The notes under the pieces: generated by a model
Database searches by the model: none
Told to the model about the DNA's origin: nothing
The model's input: the letters and a program-made list of their open reading frames with translations, nothing else
Translations under genes and position numbers: made by a program
In this document: one piece after another, positions 20,138-31,641 of the stretch
How the letters are laid out: the number at the start of each line of letters is the position of its first letter
How positions within the stretch are numbered: position 1 is the first letter of the stretch
Assembly: GCA_963210315.1 (NCBI GenBank)
Contig: OY723274.1
Location: 1,488,001-1,552,000 of the forward strand
DNA: 64,000 bases
Direction of reading: 5' to 3'
Origin: Rhynchopus euleeides
Taxonomy: Eukaryota; Euglenozoa; Diplonemea; Diplonemida; Diplonemidae

Positions 20138-21092
20138 TCTATGCTTTGTGTGTGCCACAGCGGAGATCGCAGCCAGAGCAGGGTATGCTTGGTGTGCATT
20201 CTACAATGCTGTAAATAATATCCGGTGTGTACTCTGAGTCTGCGTGTTGTATGGGCATATGAATCTGCGGATGCGTGCTCGGTTTGGTGGGTGAGTATGC
20301 CACCCGCCACCCACACCCTCCGCTTTATAGGGCAGTGCATTGCGCAGCGTCTGTGATATTCAGCCAAGAACAAACAGAATTGCAAGGCACCTGTGGGGTG
20401 GCAGTTGTGAAAAGGCAAATCAGGGATCTCCATTTTTCTCGGCCGCCAGCCTTGTAGGAAGATCCTGAAAAGGGGTAATTTTTTTTGAGCTTGTTTGCCC
20501 GGACTGAATGGCGTGACCACCGATATCCTTGCGAAACATGCCCACCATCCAACACACTGGGGGTGGGGGGTGCTGTGTTCGGTGAACTTAAGCGTCTGAC
20601 AAACCGTTCTCTTGATATTCTACCAGCCAAAGAGGGCCTTTGCAAAGCGGTGCAGATATGTGCATTTGGCGCATTTTTGGTGCAGACATTTCCCCCTTTC
20701 TGTCAGAAAATACGCTGAATACTGCCGAAAAGCTCGCCGACGAGCGAAGGGCACCCCTTTGGGTATATCCCTGGCCACCACGCCACACGCAAGTTTCAAG
20801 GATGCTGTTCACTCCCGCATGACACTCCATTATTCCGTTAATGCCCACGGCATGCCAGAAGAATGTCTACTCACATTCCCTGCATACGGCTTGGCCCCCA
20901 GAAGTGCAAGCTAATGGCATGCACCTGTGGCCCACCTTTTTGCGTCTTTCGATTTTGCTCTTCACATTCTTCATAAAGGCCATTCTTACGGTTGGGAGTT
21001 GCGGCTGAGTACTGAGTGGGGTGGGTTGAGTGGGGGGTGGGGGCTCGGGGGGGGGGGGGTGGGGGGGGGGGTGGGGCCGAGGTTCTTCGCCC
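20138..21092. other. No supported gene; G-rich tract at end
   Basis: Only short unrecognisable frames. A long G-rich block (21017-21077), with G runs broken by single T or C, abuts the satellite element and could form a quadruplex. Confidence 0.4.
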
Positions 21093-21098
21093 TAAAAT
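21093..21098 (+). repeat. Target-site duplication TAAAAT, left
   Basis: TAAAAT directly precedes the left terminus CATGGTATGACAAAG; the same six bases follow the right terminus at 24340-24345. Confidence 0.75.
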
Positions 21099-24000
21099 CA
21101 TGGTATGACAAAGGTCTTAATAAGAAAAGGATCTTTTCACTTCTTTCTTAAGACGTCTTAATGCAGGTGCTGCATTAAATTTCTTAAATTAATGACCCCC
21201 ATTATTTTTAAGAAATGCAGGATTTCTTAAGATTTCTTAATGAAATGATGGACATTATTTCCATATCTCCCAGCATTAAAAATGTCCATCATTCGGGGGG
21301 TGTCGATTTTTTCCGTTTTTTCCGTTTTTTCCTTTTTTTTCGTTTTTTCCGCCTGTGGGCGCTGGCTGCGACTTGGTCAAAAATCGACGAAAAAAATCCG
21401 GAAAAAAAACAGAAAACGAAAAAACGGAAAATCCCAAAATCGACACCCTGATTTTCCGTTTTTTTCCGTTTTTTTCCCAGCACCAGAAACAGGCAGGGTT
21501 GTCGTAAGACCGGCGTGCCAAGAGGGAGGTGCTCGCATTTTTTTTTTGGGGGGTCCAGAATGGGTCGTTTTTGGACATTTGAGCCCACTGCGAGCAGTGC
21601 CGGGTCCCGGAAACGCTGTTTCAAACGCTCAAAAGGGGAGGCGGTGGGCACCAGAACCCAGTAAATTTACCACAAATGGTCCCACCCACAAACGGGTTAC
21701 CCCCTGCCTCTAGGGGTTCCCCCCACCCACAAACGGGTTACCCCCTACCTCTAGGGGTTCCCCCCACCCACAAATGGGATACCCCCTACCTCTAGGGGTT
21801 CCCCCCAGCCACAAATGGGTTACCCCCTGCCTCTAGGGGTTCCCCCCACCCACAAACGGGTTACCCCCTACCTCTAGGGGTTCCCCCCACCCACAAACGG
21901 GTTACCCCCTACCTCTAGGGGTTCCCCCCACCCACAAATGGGATACCCCCTACCTCTAGGGGTTCCCCCCAGCCACAAATGGGTTACCCCCTACCTCTAG
22001 GGGTTCCCCCCAGCCACAAACGGGTTACCCCCTACCTCTAGGGGTTCCCCCCACCCACAAATGGGTTACCCCCTGCCTCTAGGGGTTCCCCCCACCCACA
22101 AACGGGTTACCCCCTACCACTAGGGGTTCCCCCCACCCACAAATGGGTTACCCCCTACCTCTAGGGGTTCCCCCCAGCCACAAATGGGTTACCCCCTGCC
22201 TCTAGGGGTTCCCCCCACCCACAAACGGGTTACCCCCTACCTCTAGGGGTTCCCCCCAGCCACAAATGGGTTACCCCCTACCTCTAGGGGTTCCCCCCAC
22301 CCACAAATGGGTTACCCCCTGCCTCTAGGGGTTCCCCCCACCCACAAACGGGTTACCCCCTACCTCTAGGGGTTCCCCCCACCCACAAATGGGTTACCCC
22401 CTACCTCTAGGGGTTCCCCCCAGCCACAAATGGGTTACCCCCTACCTCTAGGGGTTCCCCCCACCCACAAACGGGTTACCCCCTGCCTCTAGGGGTTCCC
22501 CCCAGCCACAAATGTCTTACCCCTTGCCTCTAGGGGTTCCCCCCAGCCACAAATGGGTTACCCCCTGCCTCTAGGGGTTCCCCCCACCCACAAATAGGTT
22601 GCCCCCTACCTCTAGAGGTTCCCCCCAGCCACTAATGGGTTGCCCCCGACCTCTAGAGGTTCCCCCCAGCCACCAATGGGTTGCCCCCTACCTCTAGAGG
22701 TTCCCCCCAGCCACTAATGGGTTGCCACCTACCTCTAGAGGTTCCCCCCAGCCACCAATAGGTTGCCCCCTACCTCTAGAGGTTCCCCCCAGCCACCAAT
22801 GGGTTGCCACCTACCTCTAGAGGTTCCCCCCAGCCACCAATAGGTTGCCCCCTACCTCTAGAGGTTCCCCCCAGCCACTAATGGGTTGCCCCCTACCTCT
22901 AGGGGTTCCCCCCAGCCACTAATGGGTTGCCACCTACCTCTAGAGGTTCCCCCCAGCCACCAATGGGTTGCCACCTACCTCTAGAGGTTCCCCCCAGTCA
23001 CTAATGGGTTGCCACCTACCTCTAGAGGTTCCCCCCAGCCACCAATAGGTTGCCCCCTACCTCTAGAGGTTCCCCCCAGCCACTAATGGGTTGCCCCCTA
23101 CCTCTAGAGGTTCCCCCCAGCCACTAATGGGTTGCCACCTACCTCTAGAGGTTCCCCCCAGCCACCAATGGGTTGCCACCTACCTCTAGAGGTTCCCCCC
23201 AGCCACCAATAGGTTGCCCCCTACCTCTAGAGGTTCCCCCCAGCCACTAATGGGTTGCCCCCTACCTCTAGAGGTTCCCCCCAGCCACTAATGGGTTGCC
23301 ACCTACCTCTAGAGGTTCCCCCCAGCCACCAATGGGTTGCCACCTACCTCTAGAGGTTCCCCCCAGTCACTAATGGGTTGCCACCTACCTCTAGAGGTTC
23401 CCCCCAGCCACCAATAGGTTGCCCCCTACCTCTAGAGGTTCCCCCCAGCCACCAATGGGTTGCCACCTACCTCTAGAGGTTCCCCCCAGCCACCAATAGG
23501 TTGCCCCCTACCTCTAGAGGTTCCCCCCAGCCACTAATGGGTTGCCCCCTACCTCTAGGGGTTCCCCCCAGCCACTAATGGGTTGCCACCTACCTCTAGA
23601 GGTTCCCCCCAGCCACCAATGGGTTGCCACCTACCTCTAGAGGTTCCCCCCAGCCACCAATAGGTTGCCCCCTACCTCTAGAGGTTCCCCCCAGCCACTA
23701 ATGGGTTGCCCCCTACCTCTAGAGGTTCCCCCCAGCCACCCCCGCCCCCCCCCCCCCCCCATGACTTCATCCCGTCCCCACCCAAAGCTCAAGCTTCCTG
23801 GACACGCTCGTTTGAGCAATCTGGAATCTGTAGAAGGCTCGCCGTGTAGGCGGCCTTGGCTATTTTGCCGGCTTGCTGGTCTGCGGCCCAGGATGCGCCT
23901 GCAGCGCCGTGTTGTCCCACGTTCTTGAGGCACGAAGCTTGAGGATTCTCTGGCAGATATGTTCACGATGTCATTCACGTCTCAACGGGTTCTTCGGGTG

Positions 24001-24339
24001 TCCCATTCAAAAAAACACCCGAAAAATATGACGACTTTGCTAAACTGGACCCAACTCCCCATACTCTTTTTTTTGCCATTTTTCAGCATTTTCCCCCGAT
24101 TTTTCGATTTTTTTTTTGAAAAAAATTATTTTTTGTCCAGAATCGACACCCCCCTTCTGAAAAAGATCTTTTAAGATCTTTTTCAGAATGATGGACATTA
24201 AAATGCTAGGCATTAAGAAACACGTCTTAAGAAATCAGTAAGAAATCTTTAAGAAATAGCCCTTTCGGCATTACATTAAGACGTCTTAAGAAATTTCGAG
24301 ATTTCTTAACATTTCTTGCAAGATCTTTGTCATACCATG
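21099..24339. mobile_element. TIR element carrying a 41-bp satellite array
   Basis: A 3241-bp unit. Its left end starts CATGGTATGACAAAGGTCTT and its right end, read inward, starts CATGGTATGACAAAGATCTT. The arms share about 200 bp of AAGAAAT-rich inverted sequence, including AAGACGTCTTAATG, AATGTCCATCATTC and GGGGGGTGTCGAT. The right arm has a small extra palindrome (24156-24189). TAAAAT direct repeats flank it. Between the arms are T-rich simple sequence, about 50 satellite monomers and a C tract. No transposase frame is present, so it is non-autonomous. Superfamily uncertain; the 6-bp duplication and long TIRs do not fit hAT, Tc1 or piggyBac well. Confidence 0.75.
21680..23740 (+). repeat. 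41-bp satellite array, about 50 monomers, two subfamilies
   Basis: The period is 41 bp. Subfamily A (to about 22600) reads GGGTTACCCCCTACCTCTAG then GGGTTCCCCCC. Subfamily B (22600 onward) has GGGTTGCC and a 12-bp palindrome ACCTCTAGAGGT (an XbaI site in each monomer). In B, monomer variants recur in a fixed order of about four, giving a higher-order repeat near 164 bp. There are no unique spacers between the repeats. Confidence 0.95.
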
Positions 24340-24345
24340 TAAAAT

Positions 24346-25783
24346 TGCATTAGAAAAAGCGAAAGCCTCTCCTCACAATGCACTGCAGGCGTCAAAACTG
24401 ACAGGGTTTTTGACACAGAACGAACGTACTCCCCCCCCCTCCCCTTCCCTGCCCTGCCCTGCGGGTTTCCTTTCGATAGCCGGCACATCTACTCAACTGG
24501 GTGTGGGTGGCTTTCTGCGCCCCAATATTTTTGAACCTCATCCCCGACTCGCAACACAATCGTCGGGTGGGAGGGGTGGGTGAGGGTGATGGTGTGCACA
24601 AAAGGATGCGGTCTGTGTTCCAACAATATGGGAAAATACTTGTTGACGATTTGAACGGAGGGTGTGTGTGTGTGTGGCTGTGTGGATCATGCCGAGTTGT
24701 TTTTTCTTGGCAGAACATAATCTCGCTTTTTTTTTGCACGGAAAGACTCGTGGGAGCGTTCGGTGATCGGCCCTGCTGTACCACATGCAGCCCAGGCACC
24801 GCTCGACAAACACAGAACGCACCCACCGTCTTTTGTTCATTGGGCAGCTTATAGTGTTGTCCCCCTTCACGCTGCTTCATCCAGCTCGCTGCCGAACATT
24901 CTGTGTGAGTGATGCGCGCGGGGGTGTAGTGTGGAGGAGTGGGACTGGTACCTGGCTCCTGCTCTACGCCAGTCGCCCGCTCGTTGGGGCACGGCTGTTG
25001 CCTCCGTGTTGGCTAAGTTTGCGACAGCGCACTGTAGCCTGGGGGAGGGTGGGGGTGGGAGGCGTCTGGTGCGCAACTTGCTATGGCAGCTGGGGCATTC
25101 GAAGCACGGAACGTGCTGCTTCGACAGGCATAACTGTTCCCCGATGTGGGGGGAAGCAAAAGGTTTGTCGCAGCGGCCCATACCACCACGTGCAGGTGTC
25201 TGGTTGGTGGACAGCGGCACAAGAAATGGACTGGTATGCTGTCGTATTGCATGGCACCCATTAAATCCCATGAAATTAGCAAGATTCAGCCACGCTCAGT
25301 TGGCGGGAAAAACCTGTCTGTGCTGCATGGCCATGATCCTGTGCGACGCAATTTGAGATGTTGCTTGGCGGACACTTTTCCAGATTAGTATTTCTGAGGG
25401 GTTACAGACGGTCGCGTTGTGCCACCTGTGGTGCAAACACCTGGCTTGAGGGACTAGCAAAAACTAGCTGCAGAAAACCGCAAGCAGGGCTGTGCGTCTG
25501 TGTCTTGTTGTTGAAGGGCAATGTGCAGAGGCACATGAGCAGCAGCGCTGCACCTCCCTACCCACCCACCCACACACCTCACTCGCATCATTACCTTTCC
25601 AGCCGACAAGCAGCAGACACCCAGTGCTTCGCGGCAGTGCCGTCTGGATAGCTTTTGTTGCGCCAACCAGGCTCCTGCCTCCCACAAAGAACACTGCTCT
25701 CCTACTCCACACACACACACCTGGGCAAAGAGCTGCTGCATGCACCCCACTTCGCACCTGCACAGGCATACCATTTGGGCACA
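24346..25783. other. No supported gene
   Basis: Mixed DNA with short frames on both strands, a GT microsatellite (24662-24675) and C runs. The last 100 bp are probably the 5' flank of the next gene. Confidence 0.4.
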
Positions 25784-26491
25784 ATGCGGTCTGCCAGAAG
25801 GGCACAGGTGGGCTCAGCATGCCGGGTGTTGCAGGCACGCTGTGCCAGCATGGCCCCTTTTGCGGAGGCAGACATGCCGGCTGTGCTGGAGCAAGCCTCA
25901 CAGGTGCCTTCGCAGTACACCGTGATTGATGCGCAAGCAAGCTCACGGCTCAACCGCTATGGTGTGAACAAGTGGACGACGAAGGTGGAGTTGGAGTCCA
26001 AGACAGGGCGTGTCATTCAGAAGAAACTGAGCTGCTTAGCACCTGTTCAGGCGCGTGTGGGGGACGTTGTGCGCGCTTCGCCCGGTGCAACCGGCCTGCA
26101 GACACTGAAGCAGGGTCGTGGCAGATCCACACGGGTGGGTGAATCCAAGATCCTCCAAGGCAAGGTGCTCTCTGTTGATGTGTCCACGGCGGACAGACCC
26201 ACCTTCACCGTCAGGGGCAACGCCCCCAAGGCTAGGATCAGCACGCATTGGTACATCGTGCAGCCGGAAGGGTTGCCCGATGATGCACCCCAGACACTGT
26301 ACTGGTCGTCGGATGCCTTCACCCGCCCCCTGTTCAAAACTGGCGAGACAGTGAGGCTTGCCTACACGCAGGCCCTCGGGGATGATGTGCTGAGCCTCAC
26401 CGCGTTTGAGTTGGTATGTTGGGGTCAGCAAGAGCGGGGTGCGCTCTCCGCCATCGCAAAAGATCAAAAAAGATTCCACATGCGCGCGTGA
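25784..26491 (+). CDS. Orphan protein with mitochondrial-type presequence
   Basis: 235 residues from the ATG at 25784. An in-frame ATG exists at 25655, but the stretch between is proline- and histidine-rich, whereas residues 1-25 from 25784 are rich in Arg, Ala and Ser without acidic residues (MRSARRAQVGSACRVLQARC), as in mitochondrial targeting peptides. The rest alternates short hydrophobic strands with basic turns, for example LAPVQARVGDVVRA, KILQGKVLSVDVS and TGETVRLAY, which suggests a beta-rich, possibly OB- or SH3-like fold. I do not recognise the family. No membrane segment, zinc finger or catalytic motif is visible. It ends in a basic FHMRA tail. The neighbours are repeat DNA and say nothing about its role. 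Confidence 0.55.
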   Translation: MRSARRAQVGSACRVLQARCASMAPFAEADMPAVLEQASQVPSQYTVIDAQASSRLNRYGVNKWTTKVELESKTGRVIQKKLSCLAPVQARVGDVVRASPGATGLQTLKQGRGRSTRVGESKILQGKVLSVDVSTADRPTFTVRGNAPKARISTHWYIVQPEGLPDDAPQTLYWSSDAFTRPLFKTGETVRLAYTQALGDDVLSLTAFELVCWGQQERGALSAIAKDQKRFHMRA

Positions 26492-27247
26492 CTGCCTGGA
26501 AAGGCGGGGCGGGGCATTTGATTTTGAGAAACAATTGTTGAGAACACACCGCTGCCTGTCACCCCCACCCTGTTCCTTTGGCAAGCGACCCGGTGGTTTC
26601 GTTTTCCCGCACTGTGCCGCACACGGTATCGACGGTGGCGGCGGGGGCTCACCCAATCGCACACAGCCTGGCAAGCCTCAGCAGTGGTTGCCACCTTGCC
26701 ATCACTCTCACCTCCGTGCCTGCCTCGATGCTGCCACCGGCCTTCTCCGGAACCCAACTCACCGTCTATTCTGCCCCACAGGTCAACACGCAGAGCAGCA
26801 ATTCCATGAGGGCATCATCTGCATAGACGCTGGTATCGGAGAGCACAAATGCCACTGCAAGAGACCACAGTCAGATGACAGGCTTGTCGCAGGGAGCTTC
26901 TTGTACATTGTGCTCCTGTGCACAATGGAATGAAGTCATCAGATGTACTCCCTGCACACAGGACCACCTCTGCCAAAGACGAGGAGCTGCCCTGTGTGTA
27001 CGTAGCATCAGAGCTCTCGGTGCGACCTACCAACCATCTTAACATGTGTCTGTGGGGGTCAGAGTGGGCATCAGCAAGGACAGACTGATCGGTGCGTTGA
27101 AGGTTCATGTCTTGATGGCGTCTCGATGGGGCTGATCCGTGAACCCTCATGCACTGTGTTGATCCTCTGAGCTCCGCAGAAGTGTTCCAACTGCCAACGT
27201 CTACCAACGAGGAAGTGTGTGTGTGTGTGTGTGTGCCATTTTTTTCT
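26492..27247. other. No supported gene
   Basis: 3' flank of the orphan gene and unannotatable DNA with short frames. A GT microsatellite (27216-27235) lies just before an R1 copy. Confidence 0.4.
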
Positions 27248-27455
27248 AGTCACGAGTGATGGAAAGCCGCGCGACTGACAGCTTTAGGACTACCCCCTGT
27301 GATGCCGCTTCGCAATGGACTCAACACAGCCTGTTGTTGACAGCTCACAATGTCACAGAATGCGCGCTCAATGCAAATTATTCCGGAGCCGTTGATGTTA
27401 ACCGGAACTGGGGAAGGTAGGTCCTGCCTTCTCACGGAAAGGGGCACGGTTTTCA
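27248..27455 (+). repeat. R1 structured repeat, diverged copy 3
   Basis: Follows a T run and CTAGTCACGAG. It keeps the order of landmarks (GCGCTCAATGCAAA, then CCGGAGCC and GTTAACCGG, then GGGGCACGGTTTTC), but lacks part of the 5' hairpin. Confidence 0.6.
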
Positions 27456-29183
27456 TACCGGCCTCAAAACTGCACGCACACACACACACACACACGCAAC
27501 CCGCCCCAACCCACCCGCCCTGGCCCTCTTTAGATTATTAGAGATTTGCTTGTTGGCAACTTGAATGAGAAATGCCCCGAGCGACCTTCACCCCCTGATC
27601 CTGCCAGCCCTTCTCCTGCTAGTGCTGACTCGGTATCCCTTACCCGGCGCCTGTTTCGCCTGAGGCCCAGGGGGGTAGAGACATCCCTGTGAGAAGTGGC
27701 AAAACCACACGATTAGAAAAGCCCCCAGAAGAGCCCAGTTTTACAGTGACTCTCGAGCGGCATCAGCCGCCTGCCAGAGTTGAAACCGCAGCGATGGAGC
27801 TGGCTCTGCGGCTTTGAACGCTTTTTTGTCAGGTCTCTTCCTGCCCCCGTTGGGAGGGGCCTGCTGTTTTTTTTGCTTTTGTGCCGGAATTTCCCGTTGT
27901 TCCGATGAGGTCGTAGGCCTTTGGGTAGAACCCTGGGAGTATCGCATAAAAAGAGGCTCAAATCTGACAAAATTACCCATGCGTGCGGGTTGCCGATGGG
28001 AGAAGGAATGCAAACGTGCCCGCTTCATGGTTAAAGCTAGTCGCTGCCGCCCCCTGTCACCCCTTACCCCTACCCTTTGCAGCCCTTCTGCATGCATGAG
28101 CTATGACCCGTGCCAGATCCCCGCCCCGCTCAAAATAGTGGTCGACGCAGAGAGGTGATATTCAGTACGACAGGATGTGCGCCGGCACTGGCCCCCCTCT
28201 CTTTAAAACCCTGTGCCTGGAATTTTGTCCAAAAAATATCACGTTTTCGCACAAGGCAAAAAATGGTCAAAAAACCCGAAAATCGGGTTTGTAGGGTATA
28301 TGTCCCCTGTCTGAAAATGCAAAATATGGCCCCGCAGGTGCCCCCAGAGTGATTTAAAATTGGAAAATCGACATTTTTCACCTACGGGAAATCCCCCAAA
28401 ATAGGGGGTCCCCAGTCACGAACCCCAAAAAAATGTCCCGCGCGCCTCTAAGGCACTCTGGATTTTTATTATGTCATCCAGATGTCACATCTGGGTCCAG
28501 GAACACCGGTTTTTGGCCTCAGGAAGTCGAAAAATATGTGTGGAAATTTTTATTCCTGACCAGGATCCCCTAAAAGCCCGATTTCCCCTGTTTACACATG
28601 GGGGATTTCTTGCAACGCCCGCTCGTGTGCTGAGTGTGTTATCCGCGACGTGGATGCGGTCGCCCTCTTCCTCCCAGAAGCCACTGATCTTCCTCATCCA
28701 ACTTCACCTCTGGATGTACGCGGCACGTGCTTGGGTTGTCCTGTCGCAGTGCAGCAGAAGGTCCCCTGTGCACTGCTGCCCAAGCCATTTCGGCTGCACG
28801 GAATACGCCACGCAGAGTAACGTGGTATCGCGTGACCAGCTCGTGAGGCTTGTGCCCCGAATCGAATCGATAGGTTGCGAGCTGCATTGCCTCGGTCAGT
28901 TGATGTCCTTGTGTGTGCATTTTTGTGCACAACAGTCCCTTGGGTATCTGCAGCGCAGGTGCCTGCACTGGACCAGGACTCCTGATTTGCCTCTGGCACT
29001 TGTGATCGGAACGGATGCGGCGACATGCCACGGTGCCCATGAATAGCCATGCCGGCACAAAAGTACGTTCACGACGGTTGATTACCATTGCCGCACTCTG
29101 TCAGAACCAAGGTCGCAGCTCACCTGAACGCCCACCAGGCCCCCCAACAGGGGGTGAAACCAAAGGGTCCCCCCTGGGGTTTT
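27456..29183. other. No supported gene
   Basis: CA microsatellite (27475-27494), then mixed and A/T-rich DNA. Frames of 118-191 codons occur here (for example 28471-29046 plus and 28639-29088 minus) but have no recognisable motif and overlap each other on both strands, so I do not call them. Confidence 0.4.
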
Positions 29184-29187
29184 TTAA

Positions 29188-30328
29188 CCCTTTAGTTACC
29201 AACCACACACATGTGTGTGGGTAATTCAGTTTTTTTTGGCCACTGGCGTTCAGGTACTTTCTACTAGGAATTTTTCACCGATTTTTTTTATGGTGAACTC
29301 GGATGTCGCAGTTCTTTCCACGAACAACCGAGACAAAAATTGGGCCACCGAAGGGCATATATTTGTTGCGAGTGCGAAAATCAGGAAAAATCGAGAATTT
29401 CCGAAAATTGGGTTTTTTCTGGTTTTGGGGCACTTTTGGTTCATTGGTGAGTAAAGTACCTTCCACTAAGAATTTTTCAAGATTTTTTTTTATCGAATAA
29501 TGTTCCGAACTCAACGCGTCGTAATCTCGCAAATAGCGCATCTTTTTCCGGGAAAAAATGCAGTCCCCTGTGAAAGAACATTTCCGGCGATACCCGCCCA
29601 GCACTTCAAATTGCGGGGGCCCGAGAAAAATATTTTTTTTCGAGAAAAAAATGTTCTCGGAAACGGCTGGAACAGCGCGTTTCACGACAGCAAAAAATCT
29701 GAAAAAAATCCAAAATTGAAAAATTTTCCGGCCGAAACCAATTTTCGGACCCACCTATTTTTCGGTTTTTGGTGGTTTCTGGCCACCCGAGGGTCCTGCA
29801 CCTGTGGTCACAGAAATGGCCTCGAAACACCCCCAAGCCCCCTAAAAACGCATTTCTGGAAGGATACGTCCCAAAACTGCCCGAAAGGTGCGTCTGAGTC
29901 TGGTGACCTGACCCCACAAACCCTGTATTTTTCGCCTTTTTGACCAAAAAATTGGGTCGGCAGGCAAAATTCGGAATTTTTTGAATTTTTCACCAAGTCT
30001 CGGCATCGTGGAATGCAATGTCCTCGTTCTGCCCGAAAAACGCATTTTTCGGATTTTTTCCCCCGAATCTGGGGGTCTGGTTTGGAAATGTGGTTGGGCT
30101 CCAAAATCGAACAAAAATATTTTGGGTGGTCATTGGGAGTCGCCTCCCGTGGGGAAAAAAATATTTTTTTCTCAAAAAAAAGTTGATTCTCGGACAGTTC
30201 TGAAACAACGCATTTCACCATGAAAAGAAATTCCGATTTTGGTGGAGTAGAAAATTCCTTACTGGGGAAGGTGGCCAAAATCTCGAATTTTTGGCATTTT
30301 AAATCGTACCCCCCTGGTCTCTAAAGGG
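29188..30328. mobile_element. Non-autonomous piggyBac-like element bounded by TTAA
   Basis: TTAA (29184-29187) is followed by CCCTTTAGTTACC. The right end is GGTCTCTAAAGGG followed by TTAA (30329-30332). Inverted CCCTTTAG ends next to TTAA are the hallmark of piggyBac elements. The 1141-bp interior is A/T-rich with many poly-A and poly-T blocks and internal inverted segments, and contains no transposase frame. It looks like a MITE mobilised in trans. Confidence 0.65.
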
Positions 30329-30332
30329 TTAA

Positions 30333-31026
30333 CCCAAAATTTTCGAATTCGACATGTCCCCGGGATTTCCACTATGTCGCAGATTTCGACCATTGGGTCA
30401 AGAAAACCTAAAAATCTAGGGGGGAGGTGCTGAAGGATTGCACTGAAAATTTTATCTAACTCGGTCAAAATTCCAGGCACAGGGTTTAAAAAAATGCGAC
30501 ATTTCCCTTCGTGCAATACCACGGGGGTCATCTTGCCGTGTTGCGACAAGCCACAGCCCGGTTGGTGGCTTTTCCTTTGTCAGGTCACATGATGCTCAAT
30601 GCACAATAGACTAGAGTCTCTGATCTCCGATGTGACCGATACCGTGCCTCAGCGGCACAACCAACTGACTGATGCTGCTGTTAGAAGAGAAGCGTGTTGG
30701 CGACATGATGACAACACAACCTTACCAGCTACTAGAACCGACTGCTTGTGTGCGGATAATCTTCTTTCGATGGGTCTTTCTGACGTGGCAACACCGGCAC
30801 ACAGCCAGCACCTGGCACAAGCCTGTGATGACATTACACATTAGGAATCTCTGTGTATTCCCTCAAGGGAAGGTGAGCATACCATAAAGAATAGGTCGAG
30901 ACTGAGGCACCCCACCCAAGTCGCGCAGGCTGCATGGGCAGGGCTACGCATTGGCGGGTTGCACCCCCTTGCGCCCAGGGAGGTGGGTGCATTGCACAAT
31001 AGACTAGAGTCTCTGATCCCCGATCC
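30333..31026. other. No supported gene; 35-bp direct repeat
   Basis: The segment TGCACAATAGACTAGAGTCT plus CTGATC occurs at 30597-30631 and again at 30989-31023, about 392 bp apart. The second copy directly precedes the first small MITE. No coding evidence. Confidence 0.5.
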
Positions 31027-31204
31027 TACACGGTGGACTCCCTCACGTCAGGGTGCACCTTTTTGGGATATCGGAATGTCGGGGGTCTGGCGAGGTCCGA
31101 CCCCCGCTCGCGGGGGTCGTCTGGGCACCAAAAATAGCAGGGCAGACTCCCGCTAGCGGGGGTCGCCCAGACCCCCGCCCCAGGGGGTGGGAGTCCACCG
31201 TGTA
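31027..31204. mobile_element. Small TA-flanked MITE, copy 1
   Basis: Starts TACACGGTGGACTCCC and ends with the inverted GGGAGTCCACCGTGTA. The interior is made of GGGGGTC/GACCCCC palindromes. Terminal TA dinucleotides suggest a TA target duplication. Confidence 0.75.
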
Positions 31205-31247
31205 CATTCTGCTTGTTACCCCCCCCCCCCTCCCCCCATTGTGTGCA

Positions 31248-31387
31248 TACACGGTGGACTCCCGCACGTCGGGGTAGACCCTTTTGGGATATCGGAATAT
31301 CGGGGGTCTGGCGAGGTCGTCTGGGCACCAGACTCCCGATATCGGGGGTCCAGACCCCCGCTCCAGGGGGTGGGGGTCCACCGTGTA
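31248..31387. mobile_element. Small TA-flanked MITE, copy 2
   Basis: Same orientation and ends as copy 1 (TACACGGTGGACTCCC, then GGGGTCCACCGTGTA) with about 40 bp of interior missing. It lies 43 bp from copy 1, separated by a C-rich tract. Confidence 0.75.
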
Positions 31388-31631
31388 GATCCGCCTTGCG
31401 CAGCATACCCAGTGTGGTGACCACAATAAGGACTAACATTGCGAGAAGGTGCTGGGTGACTTGCCTTTGCCTTCACTCTCGACAACCAACCCCCCCCCCC
31501 CCCCCTAACACAGTGAAGGGAGATCATCCTTGTGGGGGTATTCGCTGGTCGACATTCTTCGTCAATCTCCGTCAGTTTTCACCAGTAATTCAACAGGAAA
31601 TGCACCAAAATGCACTGACGATCACCCCGTA

Positions 31632-31641
31632 GCGAAGACTG
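31632..31641 (+). repeat. Imperfect target-site duplication, left
   Basis: GCGAAGACTG here against GCGAAGACCC at 34651-34660; eight of ten bases match directly next to the inverted ends. Confidence 0.65.

Noticed and set aside
21680-23740. CRISPR array
   Set aside because: Head-to-tail 41-bp monomers with no unique spacers and no cas genes; the context is eukaryotic.
28471-29088. 191-codon plus and 149-codon minus frames
   Set aside because: They overlap each other on opposite strands and show no motif or composition that favours either.
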